From Hymenobacter sp. BT188 (GTDB lineage Bacteria > Bacteroidota > Bacteroidia > Cytophagales > Hymenobacteraceae), in contig NZ_JACSCW010000001.1 in NCBI RefSeq assembly GCF_014333585.1, positions 930,001 to 994,000 on the forward strand: a DNA stretch of 64,000 bases. The letters run 5' to 3'. A program made the position numbers and the translations under genes. Shown here piece by piece: positions 9,289 through 18,224 of the stretch. Numbering within the stretch: the stretch's first letter is position 1; each line of letters starts with the position of its first letter. The notes beneath the pieces were generated by a model that was given only the letters and a program-made list of their open reading frames with translations, did no database searches and was not told the origin of the DNA.

Positions 9289-9700
9289 GAAATGCGGATT
9301 TAGAATGCGTTAATGGCCTTTTGGGTATCAGGCATAAAGCGACCAAGTGACTTGCCTATGCAGCAGTTGCAAATTTCGCTCGCGAAAAAGCCGGCGCTGC
9401 GTTCAAATATGGCCAGCTTTTCGGGCTTGGTTGCAGTTGATAACGGGCGCAAATTATTCAGAAATTTGTTCAGGCACCTTCAACATTTATATGCCACCGC
9501 GCCGTTGTAATGTTCACCGGGGGCACTAGGGTATTCTGCGCGGCCGGTTTATTTCCGGGAACCTTAGCCTATTCCCCCGACGTACCAATAATATATACCT
9601 GTAATTGAGGCAGACCACAGAATTGTAGCGGAAGATCAGTGTTAGCGGTCTGTAAGGTTAGGCTGATTAAATTAACGTATTCTAAAAAGAAGCTTGACCT
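9289..9700. other. 412-bp intergenic region
   Basis: This lies between the divergent pdxH and yqgE-like genes. I see a short palindrome (TTCGC-TC-GCGAA near 9377) and an AT-richer stretch before the yqgE start, but no RNA gene, convincing ORF or clear consensus promoter. Confidence 0.45.
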
Positions 9701-10258
9701 ATGAAAGCTGGAAGCCTATTAATTTCGCAGCCCTTCCTGGGCGATCCTAATTTTGAGCGCAGCGTAGTGCTGCTGTGCCGCCACACCGATGAGGAGGGCT
9801 CATTTGGCTTAGTGCTTAATCGGGACACCAACCTGCTGCTGGGCGATGTGCTGGAGCTGCCCGGTGGCGATGTGCTGCCCGCCGCCCGCCTGCCGCTGGG
9901 CCTGGGCGGACCCGTGCAGCCCGATACACTCCATTATCTTCACCGCCGCGCCGATGTGCCGGGTGCTGTAGCGCTGGGGCACGATGTGTATTGGGGCGGC
10001 GACTTTGAAGTGCTGCTGGGCTTGCTGCTCAGTGGCGAGGTTGGGGAAGAAGATGTGCGCCTGTACGCTGGCTATTCGGGCTGGACGGCCGACCAATTGG
10101 CGGAGGAGGTGCGCGAAAATGTTTGGATAGTGCATCCCAATGCTGCCGAGAAAGTCTTTACTTTGACTACTGATGCCTTTTGGCAGTCTATTCTGCGCGA
10201 AAAAGGCGGTCGGTACCGGATTTTATCTAACTATCCCACAGATCCACGCCTGAATTAG
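9701..10258 (+). CDS. YqgE/AlgH family protein
   Basis: A 185 aa YqgE/AlgH protein. The family signature runs from GSLLISQPFLGDPNFERSVV through GSFGLVLNR to the central GGPVQPDTLHYLH and GYSGW. AlgH in Pseudomonas affects alginate control; the biochemical function is not settled. It is followed 52 bp later by the DUF349 gene on the same strand. The stop codon TAG supplies the first G of a GCCCCCC motif copy at 10258. Confidence 0.92.
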   Translation: MKAGSLLISQPFLGDPNFERSVVLLCRHTDEEGSFGLVLNRDTNLLLGDVLELPGGDVLPAARLPLGLGGPVQPDTLHYLHRRADVPGAVALGHDVYWGGDFEVLLGLLLSGEVGEEDVRLYAGYSGWTADQLAEEVRENVWIVHPNAAEKVFTLTTDAFWQSILREKGGRYRILSNYPTDPRLN

Positions 10259-10310
10259 CCCCCCACTGCCGCGCCAATTTTTTTTCGGGGCCGGCCTTTT
10301 CCTTTGAACT

Positions 10311-12749
10311 ATGCTACCTGACAACCATACCACCGACCCCCTACACTCCGACGAAGCATCGGAGTCGCCGATGAGCATTCTGGAGCGCCGTCTGGCCGAG
10401 ATTCGTGCCAAGGAAGATCCTGCTGCGGAGCCTGTGCTTCCCACAGAGGTGCCTGACCCCGCGGCTAACATCCCGGCCGAAACAACCGCTACGGCACCTT
10501 CTACTACCACCGACGAAATCACGGAACGTCCCTCACAAGGTACGCCACCCATCGAAAATGCCCCCCAGGGAGCCGGCACAGCCGAAGCACCCGCTGCCGA
10601 GGTAGCACCAGAGACTTCGAGCCACGCAACGCCCGATGCGCCCTCAACTCAGGAGCCAATCTCTGAACCGCTGGCCCGGGCCGAAGCACATTATGGGCTC
10701 CAGAATCCCGGTGTGGAAACGGCCACGCAAGCTGCCGCGCCTATTACCCCTGAGCCGGAGGCTATGCCAGCCAGCGTAGGAAGTGCGGCTGATGACTTAT
10801 CAAGCCAAAAAGCCCCCCAGGCAGCCATAACGCCCGAGCCAGAGGCTTTAACTGGGCAAACCACGGCCCCTGAGGAGCCGGAATCGGAAGCGGCGCCAGT
10901 TATTGCGCTTCGCACGGCCCAAGACCTGGAAAATGCTCCTGACGTGGTTGCTTCCTTGCCTACTTCCGCTACGGCATCAGCCGCCGTCGCGCACGAAGCA
11001 GCAACTGCCCACGAAGGCGAAGAAGAGGAGGAGCTAGTGGCCGAAACCCACGGCCCCGATTTTGGTCAGCTTGATTTGGCAGCGCAAGCGTCATTCCTCC
11101 TGAATATGGTGCATCGACCTGATGCCCAGCGCAACCGCAAGCAGATTACGGATTTCTATCGTCAATACGAAACCGCTTTAGCTGCTGATCGTCAGCGGGT
11201 GGAAGCGGCCGCCGCACCCGATGCGGAAGCGACGTATCACGGTCCGGCTGGTCATGCCGAGTTGGTGAAGGCCATGCAGGAATTCCGCGAAAGCCGTGCC
11301 CGCGACGCCCGTGCCGAAGACGAGCAGCGAGCCAAAAACCTGGCGCACAAGCAGGAGTTGCTGGCCCAGCTGCGGCTGCTGGTTGAGTCAGCCGAAACCA
11401 AGGATAGCTCAGCCAAGATCAAGACCCTGCAAAACGACTGGAAGTCAACTGGTCCGGTGCCACAGAAGGATGCCCAGGAACTGTGGAACAGCTACCACGC
11501 GCTGCTGGACATTTATTATAATAACCGCGGCCTTTTCTTCGAAATGAAGGAACTGGACCGCCGCCGCAACCTGGAGGCAAAAGAGGCGCTGTTGCGCCGT
11601 GCCGAAGCGCTCAGTGAGCAGCCCAGCATTAATAAGGCGTTGCAAGAGCTGCGGCAGCTTCATGAGGAGTGGAAGCACATTGGTCCGGTGCCTAATGAGC
11701 AGCGCGACGCTATCTGGCAGCGCTTTCTGCAAGCTTCTGAGCAGGTACACGACCGCAAGAAAAGCTTCCTCGATACGCGCTCAACCCAGGAAAACGAGAA
11801 CCTGACCCGTAAAACGGCGCTGCTGGAGCAAATCAAATCGTTTGGTGAATTCCAGACCGAGCGGGTAAACGAGTGGCGCAGCAAAACCGACGAGCTACAA
11901 AAACTGAAAGAAGATTGGGATGCTGCCGGCCTCGTGCCGCGCGAAAAAGCCGATCAGCTTAACAAGCAGTTCTGGGGGGCTTATAAGGGCTTTTTCCAGC
12001 GCAAAAATCAGTTTTTTAAAGCCCTCGACGAAGAGAAAGGCCAGAACCTCAAGCGTAAGCTGGAGCTATGCGATCAGGCCGAGGCGGCACTTGAGAATCC
12101 TAATTGGGAGGAGGGCCGCGAAATTGTTATTCGTCTGCAAAAAGAGTGGAAGCTGATCGGTCGTGTGCCTGAAAAGCAGTCTGATAAAGTCTGGAACCGC
12201 TTTCGCACCGCTTGTGATGCCTTCTTTGATCGCAAAAATCAGGAAGCCAAGCAGCGCGAGGTCAAGGCCCAAATCGTATCGCAGGAGCAAGCTGCCCACC
12301 TCGACCGTGTGGCCGACACCGTAGCCGCCCTTACTGCCGATAACCCCGGAACCATCGAGGGCTTTCGGGAACTCGTAGCAGAGTGGCGCGCCTCAGTTGC
12401 TTCGGGTGGGCCACGAGCGGAGGAGAAATTCCAGACGCTGATGGGCAAATACCTCGACACGGTGCCGGGCCTTGCCTATGCCGAACGGGGCGATTTGCTG
12501 TTTCAACTGCAAGTTGAGCGCCTCAAATCGGGTCCTGATGCGCAGCAGGCTCTTTACAAAAAGGAGCAAGGCTTGCGTCGCGACATCAACGAGCTGGAAA
12601 ACGACATCGCTACGTTACAGACTAACCTTGAGTTCTTTGCGCGCTCTAAAAACGCCAATCAACTGCGCGAAGAGTACCAAGGCCGCATCGACGAAGCCAA
12701 ACTGCGCATCGACGCGCTGAAAAAACAATTAAAAATTGTGCGCTCATAG
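10311..12749 (+). CDS. DUF349 repeat protein with long Pro/Thr/Glu-rich N-terminal region
   Basis: An 812 aa protein. Residues 1 to about 240 are low-complexity, rich in Ala/Pro/Thr/Glu, with the repeat TPEPEA seen twice. From about 255 on it consists of helical DUF349 units; four copies of the core are visible (DWKSTGPVP, EWKHIGPVP, DWDAAGLVP, EWKLIGRVP). It ends in a coiled coil with a Lys-rich tail (ALKKQLKIVRS). DUF349 proteins are common in Bacteroidota and their role is unknown; the fold suggests a scaffold. The N-terminal region carries two GCCCCCC motif copies coding for Ala-Pro-Gln (10560, 10812). Confidence 0.85.
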   Translation: MLPDNHTTDPLHSDEASESPMSILERRLAEIRAKEDPAAEPVLPTEVPDPAANIPAETTATAPSTTTDEITERPSQGTPPIENAPQGAGTAEAPAAEVAPETSSHATPDAPSTQEPISEPLARAEAHYGLQNPGVETATQAAAPITPEPEAMPASVGSAADDLSSQKAPQAAITPEPEALTGQTTAPEEPESEAAPVIALRTAQDLENAPDVVASLPTSATASAAVAHEAATAHEGEEEEELVAETHGPDFGQLDLAAQASFLLNMVHRPDAQRNRKQITDFYRQYETALAADRQRVEAAAAPDAEATYHGPAGHAELVKAMQEFRESRARDARAEDEQRAKNLAHKQELLAQLRLLVESAETKDSSAKIKTLQNDWKSTGPVPQKDAQELWNSYHALLDIYYNNRGLFFEMKELDRRRNLEAKEALLRRAEALSEQPSINKALQELRQLHEEWKHIGPVPNEQRDAIWQRFLQASEQVHDRKKSFLDTRSTQENENLTRKTALLEQIKSFGEFQTERVNEWRSKTDELQKLKEDWDAAGLVPREKADQLNKQFWGAYKGFFQRKNQFFKALDEEKGQNLKRKLELCDQAEAALENPNWEEGREIVIRLQKEWKLIGRVPEKQSDKVWNRFRTACDAFFDRKNQEAKQREVKAQIVSQEQAAHLDRVADTVAALTADNPGTIEGFRELVAEWRASVASGGPRAEEKFQTLMGKYLDTVPGLAYAERGDLLFQLQVERLKSGPDAQQALYKKEQGLRRDINELENDIATLQTNLEFFARSKNANQLREEYQGRIDEAKLRIDALKKQLKIVRS

Positions 12750-12780
12750 TTTGCAAAATGGTCGCAAGGCACTAGTTTTG
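12750..12780 (+). promoter_or_regulatory. Bacteroidota-type sigma-A promoter for tRNA-Thr
   Basis: TTTG at 12750-12753, 19 bases, then TAGTTTTG at 12773-12780. This matches the Bacteroidota consensus TTTG-N19-TAnnTTTG exactly. It begins on the base after the upstream stop codon, and the tRNA starts 12 bp downstream of it. Confidence 0.85.
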
Positions 12781-12792
12781 CGCCACCATTTC

Positions 12793-12865
<73 letters not shown>

Positions 12866-12877
12866 CAAATGCTGCTT

Positions 12878-12916
12878 CAACCCCACCCATCTCGGGTGGG
12901 GTTGTTTGTTTTTTAG
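12878..12916 (+). terminator. Intrinsic terminator after tRNA-Thr
   Basis: An 11-bp stem CAACCCCACCC (12878-12888) with GGGTGGGGTTG (12894-12904), followed by a T-rich run. It starts 12 bp after the tRNA. Confidence 0.9.
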
Positions 12917-12977
12917 ACCTTTGCAACCTTTCAGGCGCGCTGCGAATCCTACTCCTGAATAATAAATTGAATGGAGT

Positions 12978-13484
12978 ATGAAACGTGTTCTTTATAGCGT
13001 ATTTGCCAGTCTTATTCTTTTAGGCGGAGCATGTACGCCGGAATCGGTGGAGCCTCAACCTGAGTTCTTCGTTAAGGCCAACAAAGACGGAACCGCTTGG
13101 CTTGTGCCCGGCTCTGGTGTCTACAATAAAGCGCAAGGCGAATTTTATGTGTTTGGGGAGCAAAGAGATGGGAGCGTTAGGCAAGCGTATCTGCGGCTGG
13201 GGTTCAATGTGCCCTCGGAGCAGCCGCTCCCCACGGTTGCTCAGGCACCAAGTCTAGCACTACTGCCATCTACGTTGATGGTGGTGGTCGGCGGCGATGT
13301 GCTTGTTGATGGCTACACGGCCGATTCCCTGTCAGGAACGCAACTGCTGATAACCCGGCTGGATACGATCCAGAAAGTTGTAGAGGGCACGTTTACTACT
13401 TCGTTGCGGCGCGATGCCCGCTGGTCTCAGCAAGGAGAAATAATTCGCTTTACCGAAGGCTCTTTTCGGGTTCGCTATCGATAG
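12978..13484 (+). CDS. Small hypothetical lipoprotein
   Basis: A 168 aa protein with an N-terminal signal and lipobox (LLGGAC, Cys19), so it should be anchored to a membrane on the periplasmic side. The mature part is beta-rich (AYLRLGFNV, GTFTTSLRR, GSFRVRYR) and resembles the small Bacteroidota lipoproteins with immunoglobulin- or lipocalin-like folds; I cannot name a family with certainty. It is a single-gene unit between a tRNA terminator and its own terminator. Confidence 0.7.
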   Translation: MKRVLYSVFASLILLGGACTPESVEPQPEFFVKANKDGTAWLVPGSGVYNKAQGEFYVFGEQRDGSVRQAYLRLGFNVPSEQPLPTVAQAPSLALLPSTLMVVVGGDVLVDGYTADSLSGTQLLITRLDTIQKVVEGTFTTSLRRDARWSQQGEIIRFTEGSFRVRYR

Positions 13485-13521
13485 AGCCAATTCAGAATAA
13501 GTAATTGTAGTTAATAATGTA

Positions 13522-13558
13522 CAAGAAGCCCCCCAGCATCATATTGGGGGGCTTTTTT
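13522..13558 (+). terminator. Terminator built from two inverted copies of the GGGGGGC motif
   Basis: GCCCCCCA (13528-13535) pairs with TGGGGGGC (13545-13552), and a T run follows. The arms are one GCCCCCC and one GGGGGGC copy, so the dispersed word itself forms the stem. Confidence 0.88.
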
Positions 13559-13559
13559 G

Positions 13560-13957
13560 TACGCCGTGGTGATAAGTGCATTGGGGTACAGGCAACCGCT
13601 TGATCTAAAGGCGTCTTTCGCTGTTTACTACTTGAGTTAAAAGAGAATTCAACTCAAACTGGTAGAATATACGGCCTCATAGATCAAATGCTAAGTAGAA
13701 CTATCAGCAGCTCGTCAATGGCGCATTGAATTTAAAGATTCATCTTTGAGCATGAGGCGCACTATTTGTAATGCCAAACTCAACTATTATTTGCTCAATC
13801 AGTAATAAGAAATTCTGCTAGGTATGGCAGTAGATTCTGACTACCTCCTTTATTACGTATTTGCTAATTGTATAGCCTCTAGGCACACTTTTACGAATTT
13901 AAGGACTGAGAAAAAGTCTTCGTAAGCGTCGCTCGATTCTGGTAAACTTTTGATTTC
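13560..13957. other. 398-bp AT-rich intergenic region upstream of the kai operon
   Basis: This stretch between a terminator and the kaiC-like start is visibly AT-richer than the genes. It should contain the operon promoter, but I find no clean TTTG-N19-TAnnTTTG match, no ORF and no RNA gene. Confidence 0.5.
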
Positions 13958-15703
13958 ATGCAATACAAAAAGACATCTTCTGCTGCTGCAGTACCCACCT
14001 TACCCAAAGCGCCGACCGGAATTGAGGGCTTAGATGAAATTACGGAAGGTGGCTTGCCCAAAGGCCGCCCGACGCTGATTTGTGGCAGCGCCGGCTGTGG
14101 CAAAACCCTGATGGGGATTGAGTTTTTGGTGAGGGGCGCGCTAGAGTTCGGCGAGCCGGGTGTGCTGATGGCTTTTGAAGAAACAGCCGAAGAACTGACG
14201 GCCAATGTTACTTCCTTAGGCTTTGATCTGCCGGCGCTTCAGGAGCAGAAACTACTGCGTGTTGACCATGTGCACGTAGACCGCTCGGAGATTGAGGAAA
14301 CCGGCGAGTACGATCTGGAAGGCTTATTTATCCGGTTGGGATACGCTATTGACTCTATTGGGGCCAAGCGCGTCGTGCTGGATACGATTGAGTCTTTATT
14401 TGGTGGTTTTCCTAATGAAGCCGTTCTGCGGTCGGAAATCCGTCGGTTGTTCCGCTGGCTCAAGGATAAGGGTGTAACCACCATTATTACTGCTGAGCGG
14501 GGCGATGGCACGCTTACCCGGCAAGGGCTGGAAGAGTATGTGTCAGACTGTGTAATTCTGCTCGACAACCGCGTTATCGATCAGATTACAACTAGGCGCT
14601 TACGCGTGGTAAAGTACCGCGGCAGCACTCACGGCACGAATGAATATCCGTATTTGATCAGTGAGGACGGCATTTCCGTGCTGCCCGTTACTTCCCTCAA
14701 ACTGGAGCATGAGGTGTCGGATGAGATTGTTTCCTCTGGCGTTCCGGCTCTCGATGAGATGTTTGGTCGCAGAGGGTTCTATCAAGGAAGCAGTATCCTG
14801 CTGACGGGCACCGCCGGCACGGCCAAAACCACGCTGGCGGCTGCTTTTGCCAACCAGATTGCCAGCCAGAATAAGCGCTGTCTTTATTTTGCCTTCGAAG
14901 AGTCGCCGCAGCAGCTAGTGCGGAATATGCGCTCTGTTGGTGTGGATTTAACTCCGTGGATAGAGCAAGGATTGCTGCACATTGAAGCATCGCGACCCAC
15001 GTTGAATGGGTTGGAGCGCCACTTGGTTGTTATTCATAAGCTGGTGAAGGAGCTCAAGCCCGACGCGGTCGTGATTGACCCAATCAGCAATCTGATCAAC
15101 GTTGGTAATATTAATGAGGTGCGCAGCATGCTCACGCGCCTCATCGACTTCCTGAAAGTAAACAACATCACGGCTCTGTTTACGGCTCTTATCAGCGGCC
15201 GAACCAACCAGCTGGACGCGACCGAAGAGGGCGTGTCGTCGTTAGTCGATACGTGGATTAGTGTGCGGGATCTGGAAGGCGTAGGGGAGCGCAACCGCGG
15301 CCTTAGCATTCTGAAATCGCGGGGCATGTCGCACTCCAATCAGGTGCGCGAGTTCGTGGTTACCGACCACGGAATTCAGCTCCTCGACGTTGTAATCGGG
15401 CCAACAGGCATTGTAACTGGGGCTAGCCGCCTTACCCAACAGCTTCAGGAGCAGGCCCAAGAACTGGCATACCGCCAGGAACTGGAGCGCAAAGACCGGG
15501 AGTTGGAGCGTCGGCGTCGGGTGTTGGAAGCTACAATTGCTAATTTGCGCACGGAGTTTGAATCAGTCGAAGAAGAGCTGCGGCAAATTAATAGTGAGGA
15601 GCTAACCCGTCACCAGACTTTCACCGAAGGCAGAACAGCCGCAGTCAGTGAAATGTCGGGTCGGCGAGCTCCGGACCACAATACCAAATCAAATAATCAA
15701 TAA
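13958..15703 (+). CDS. KaiC-like double-domain RecA-type ATPase
   Basis: A 581 aa protein with two KaiC domains. CI (about residues 20-245) has Walker A GSAGCGKT (43-50), paired Glu in MAFEET (74-75) and Walker B VVLD (139-142). CII (about 258-480) has Walker A GTAGTAKT (284-291), FAFEES (Glu 314-315) and VVIDPIS. In the place of the cyanobacterial phospho-pair Ser431-Thr432 it has Ser427-Ser428 (GVSSLVDT). The C-terminus (490-555) is a charged coiled coil instead of the KaiA-binding tail. Cyanobacterial KaiC is the clock ATPase/kinase; in non-cyanobacteria KaiC homologues are linked to stress or timing. First gene of a four-gene operon. Confidence 0.93.
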   Translation: MQYKKTSSAAAVPTLPKAPTGIEGLDEITEGGLPKGRPTLICGSAGCGKTLMGIEFLVRGALEFGEPGVLMAFEETAEELTANVTSLGFDLPALQEQKLLRVDHVHVDRSEIEETGEYDLEGLFIRLGYAIDSIGAKRVVLDTIESLFGGFPNEAVLRSEIRRLFRWLKDKGVTTIITAERGDGTLTRQGLEEYVSDCVILLDNRVIDQITTRRLRVVKYRGSTHGTNEYPYLISEDGISVLPVTSLKLEHEVSDEIVSSGVPALDEMFGRRGFYQGSSILLTGTAGTAKTTLAAAFANQIASQNKRCLYFAFEESPQQLVRNMRSVGVDLTPWIEQGLLHIEASRPTLNGLERHLVVIHKLVKELKPDAVVIDPISNLINVGNINEVRSMLTRLIDFLKVNNITALFTALISGRTNQLDATEEGVSSLVDTWISVRDLEGVGERNRGLSILKSRGMSHSNQVREFVVTDHGIQLLDVVIGPTGIVTGASRLTQQLQEQAQELAYRQELERKDRELERRRRVLEATIANLRTEFESVEEELRQINSEELTRHQTFTEGRTAAVSEMSGRRAPDHNTKSNNQ

Positions 15704-15718
15704 TCCTCTTATCCTGTA

Positions 15719-16051
15719 ATGGACACGAACCCGGACACGACGACTGAGGACATGGATAAGGAGTATTGGGAGTTGCGACTATACGTGGCCGGTCAGACTC
15801 CCAAATCGGTGGCTGCCATAGCCAACCTGAAAAAGTACTGCGAACAGCACTTGCTGGGGCGCTATAAATTAGAGGTAATCGACTTGCTGCAACATCCACA
15901 GTTAGCCGAGGGCGACCAGATACTAGCTATTCCTACGCTGGTGCGGAAAGTGCCCGTGCCTATTCGCAAAATTATTGGTGACCTTTCTAACGAAGAGCGC
16001 GTGTTGGTGGGCCTTGACATCCGGCCTATAGAAAGCAAACTAACCCGATAG
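15719..16051 (+). CDS. KaiB-like protein 1
   Basis: A 110 aa thioredoxin-like KaiB homologue. After a 15-residue acidic N-terminus it follows KaiB closely: [38 protein letters not shown] and [17 protein letters not shown]. KaiB binds the CI ring of KaiC after a fold switch and recruits or releases output proteins. The gene lies 15 bp after kaiC and 1 bp before a second kaiB, so it is certainly co-transcribed. Of the two KaiB-like proteins this is the closer to the cyanobacterial type, judged by eye. Confidence 0.93.
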   Translation: MDTNPDTTTEDMDKEYWELRLYVAGQTPKSVAAIANLKKYCEQHLLGRYKLEVIDLLQHPQLAEGDQILAIPTLVRKVPVPIRKIIGDLSNEERVLVGLDIRPIESKLTR

Positions 16052-16052
16052 A

Positions 16053-16388
16053 ATGGAGGCAGAAGGAAGTTTGGAACTAGAGCCGGAAGCGGCCGAGTAC
16101 GTATTGCATCTGTATATTACCGGAGCTACTCCTAATTCGACGCGGGCGGTGCGTAATATCAAGGAAATCTGTGAGTTGTATCTGCAAGGCCGATACGAGT
16201 TAATTATCGTTGATATCTACCAGCAGCCCGAGCTAGCCCAGCAAGAGCAGCTTATTGGCGTACCTACCTTAGTTAAAAAGCGCCCTGGCCTGATTCGTCG
16301 GCTGGTGGGCGACCTCTCAAATCGGGAACGAGTGCTGGCCGCGCTGGGGCTGACACTACCATCTGACAGCAACAGCACGAATGGCTGA
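16053..16388 (+). CDS. KaiB-like protein 2 (diverged paralogue)
   Basis: A 111 aa KaiB homologue reading LHLYITGATPNSTRAVRN, VDIYQQPELAQQEQL, GVPTLVKKRPG and RLVGDLSNRERVLAALGL. It keeps the KaiB frame but differs from copy 1 in the C-terminal half (RRLVGDLSNRERVLAALGL against [18 protein letters not shown]). Its last 8 bp overlap the histidine kinase start, suggesting coupled translation. One paralogue may bind KaiC and the other the kinase; that split is my inference. Confidence 0.92.
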   Translation: MEAEGSLELEPEAAEYVLHLYITGATPNSTRAVRNIKEICELYLQGRYELIIVDIYQQPELAQQEQLIGVPTLVKKRPGLIRRLVGDLSNRERVLAALGLTLPSDSNSTNG

Positions 16389-18108
16389 ACCTCTGCCGCC
16401 CATATCGACTGACTTAGCCCGTGAAAACGAGGAACTGCGTTATCAGCTACAGGAAGCTGAGGAACTCATTTCCGCTATCCGGTCGGGGTCGGTAGATGCG
16501 CTGGCGGTGCAGGGAACCGATGGCCCGCGTATTTACACCCTGCAAGGCGCCGACCAGGTTTACCGAACCTTGATTGAGCAGATGAGTGAAGGCGCGCTGC
16601 TGCTCAGCCAGGATGCCATGATTCTCTATTGCAACGCCAGTCTGGCCCGGTTGCTCGATTGCGCACTGGAGGAGTTGATGGGGGGCTTTTTTAACGACTT
16701 TGTCCCCGCTGACTTTCGCGCCTATTGGGATGCTTTGCTGGTAGCGGGTTGGGCGGGCAAAAGCAAGGGCGAGCTGCCCCTACAAACTCAGGCTGGCGTG
16801 CTGGCGCCCTTCTCTTTGTCGATGAACGTGCTGGAATTCAACGATGCGCCAGCCCTGGCCGTGATTGTAACCAACCTGTCGGCGCAGCGGGAAATAAAAG
16901 CCATCCGGGCGCAGGTAGCTGAGCAAAACGAGGTAATTGACCGCAAAAATGAAGAGCTGAAGCGGCAGGAAGCCGCCCGCCTCGTAATGGAGCAAGCTGC
17001 CGCCGAAGCAAACCGGATGCTGGAAGGGATTCCGCAGATTGCCTGGACGGCTAATGTTGAGGGCAAAAACACCTACCTCAACCGACGCTGGTTTGATTTT
17101 ATTGGTAAGCCCATTCAACTCAACTTGAATGAGGGATTTGAAACCCGCTTGCATCCGGATGATGCGGGCCCGGCAGGGGCGCGATGGCAGCACTGCTTGC
17201 GCACCGGAGAGGCATTTGAGATTGAATACCGCTTCCGCGACGGCGCCGATAATTACCGCTGGATGCTGGGCCGGGCGCTACCTTCCTACAATGAGCGAGG
17301 GGAAATTATGCAGTGGATTGGCACTTTCACTGATATTCACGAGCACAAGCTGGCACTGGAGCGCATCGATCAGGCCCAGCGCCAGTTGCACGAAAATAAC
17401 GACCAGCTGACGCGTGCCAACGTGGATCTGGACAACTTCATCTACACAGCTTCCCACGACTTAAAAGCGCCCATCAGCAATATCGAAGGATTGTTGCAGG
17501 CCTTGCTGGTAGAAATACCGAATGGTGCTTCTGACAGTCAGCAGGCTGACCAGGTGCAGCCCATCATGGCCATGATGCAGGACTCGGTGGAGCGATTTAA
17601 GCGCACCATCGAACACCTGACGGAGGTAACCAAGCTGCAAAAAGAACAGGTGCAGCCCCTGGGGCTTGTGGAGCTGGAGCCCATTATTGAGGATGTGCGG
17701 CTGGATCTGGAGCCGATGCTGCGCGAGGCGGGGGGCATTTTGGAGGTAAATGTGGCCAATTGTCCGGCCGTCTCCTTTGCCGAAAAAAACCTGCGTAGCG
17801 TCATCTATAACCTACTCAGCAATTCTATTAAATATCGTTCGCCGGAGCGGGCACCGCATGTGCGACTGCACTGCCGCGAAGCGGATGGCTACGCGGTGCT
17901 CACCGTGCAGGATAATGGCTTGGGTTTTAACCTGGCCAATAATGAAAAACGACTCTTTGGCATGTTTCAACGCCTTCACGACCACGTCGATGGCAGCGGT
18001 ATTGGTCTGTACATGGTTAAGAAGATGGTAGAGAATGTGGGGGGCAAAATTGAGGTAGAAAGTGAAGTAGGCGTAGGCTCTAGCTTCACCGTGTACTTCA
18101 AACGATAG
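16381..18108 (+). CDS. PAS-domain sensor histidine kinase of the kai operon
   Basis: A 575 aa cytosolic kinase with no membrane segments. It opens with a coiled coil, then PAS 1 (about residues 60-180), a second coiled coil, PAS 2 with a PAC tail (about 210-325; WTANVEGKNTYLNRRWFDF, YRWMLGRALP), and the H-box FIYTASHDLKAP with phospho-His 359. The ATPase domain has NLLSNSIKY, DNGLGF and GSGIGLYMVKK. No receiver domain is attached and no response regulator lies next to it. In cyanobacteria the SasA kinase reads KaiC through a KaiB-like domain; here the KaiB modules are separate genes upstream. Confidence 0.93.
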   Translation: MAEPLPPISTDLARENEELRYQLQEAEELISAIRSGSVDALAVQGTDGPRIYTLQGADQVYRTLIEQMSEGALLLSQDAMILYCNASLARLLDCALEELMGGFFNDFVPADFRAYWDALLVAGWAGKSKGELPLQTQAGVLAPFSLSMNVLEFNDAPALAVIVTNLSAQREIKAIRAQVAEQNEVIDRKNEELKRQEAARLVMEQAAAEANRMLEGIPQIAWTANVEGKNTYLNRRWFDFIGKPIQLNLNEGFETRLHPDDAGPAGARWQHCLRTGEAFEIEYRFRDGADNYRWMLGRALPSYNERGEIMQWIGTFTDIHEHKLALERIDQAQRQLHENNDQLTRANVDLDNFIYTASHDLKAPISNIEGLLQALLVEIPNGASDSQQADQVQPIMAMMQDSVERFKRTIEHLTEVTKLQKEQVQPLGLVELEPIIEDVRLDLEPMLREAGGILEVNVANCPAVSFAEKNLRSVIYNLLSNSIKYRSPERAPHVRLHCREADGYAVLTVQDNGLGFNLANNEKRLFGMFQRLHDHVDGSGIGLYMVKKMVENVGGKIEVESEVGVGSSFTVYFKR

Positions 18109-18151
18109 GTTCTACTACACAGACTGAGCGTACGCGCAGCGGAATTTTGAC

Positions 18152-18195
18152 AAATAAAAAGGGCCTTTCCGCATATGGAAAGGCCCTTTTTATTT
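18152..18195. terminator. Bidirectional terminator between histidine kinase (+) and fasciclin (-)
   Basis: A perfect 19-bp stem (18152-18170 with 18177-18195; core AAAAAGGGCCTTTCC), flanked by A and T runs so that it works on both strands between two convergent genes. Confidence 0.93.
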
Positions 18196-18224
18196 GCTGT
18201 AAATCAGTGCAATGCAATAGAAGC

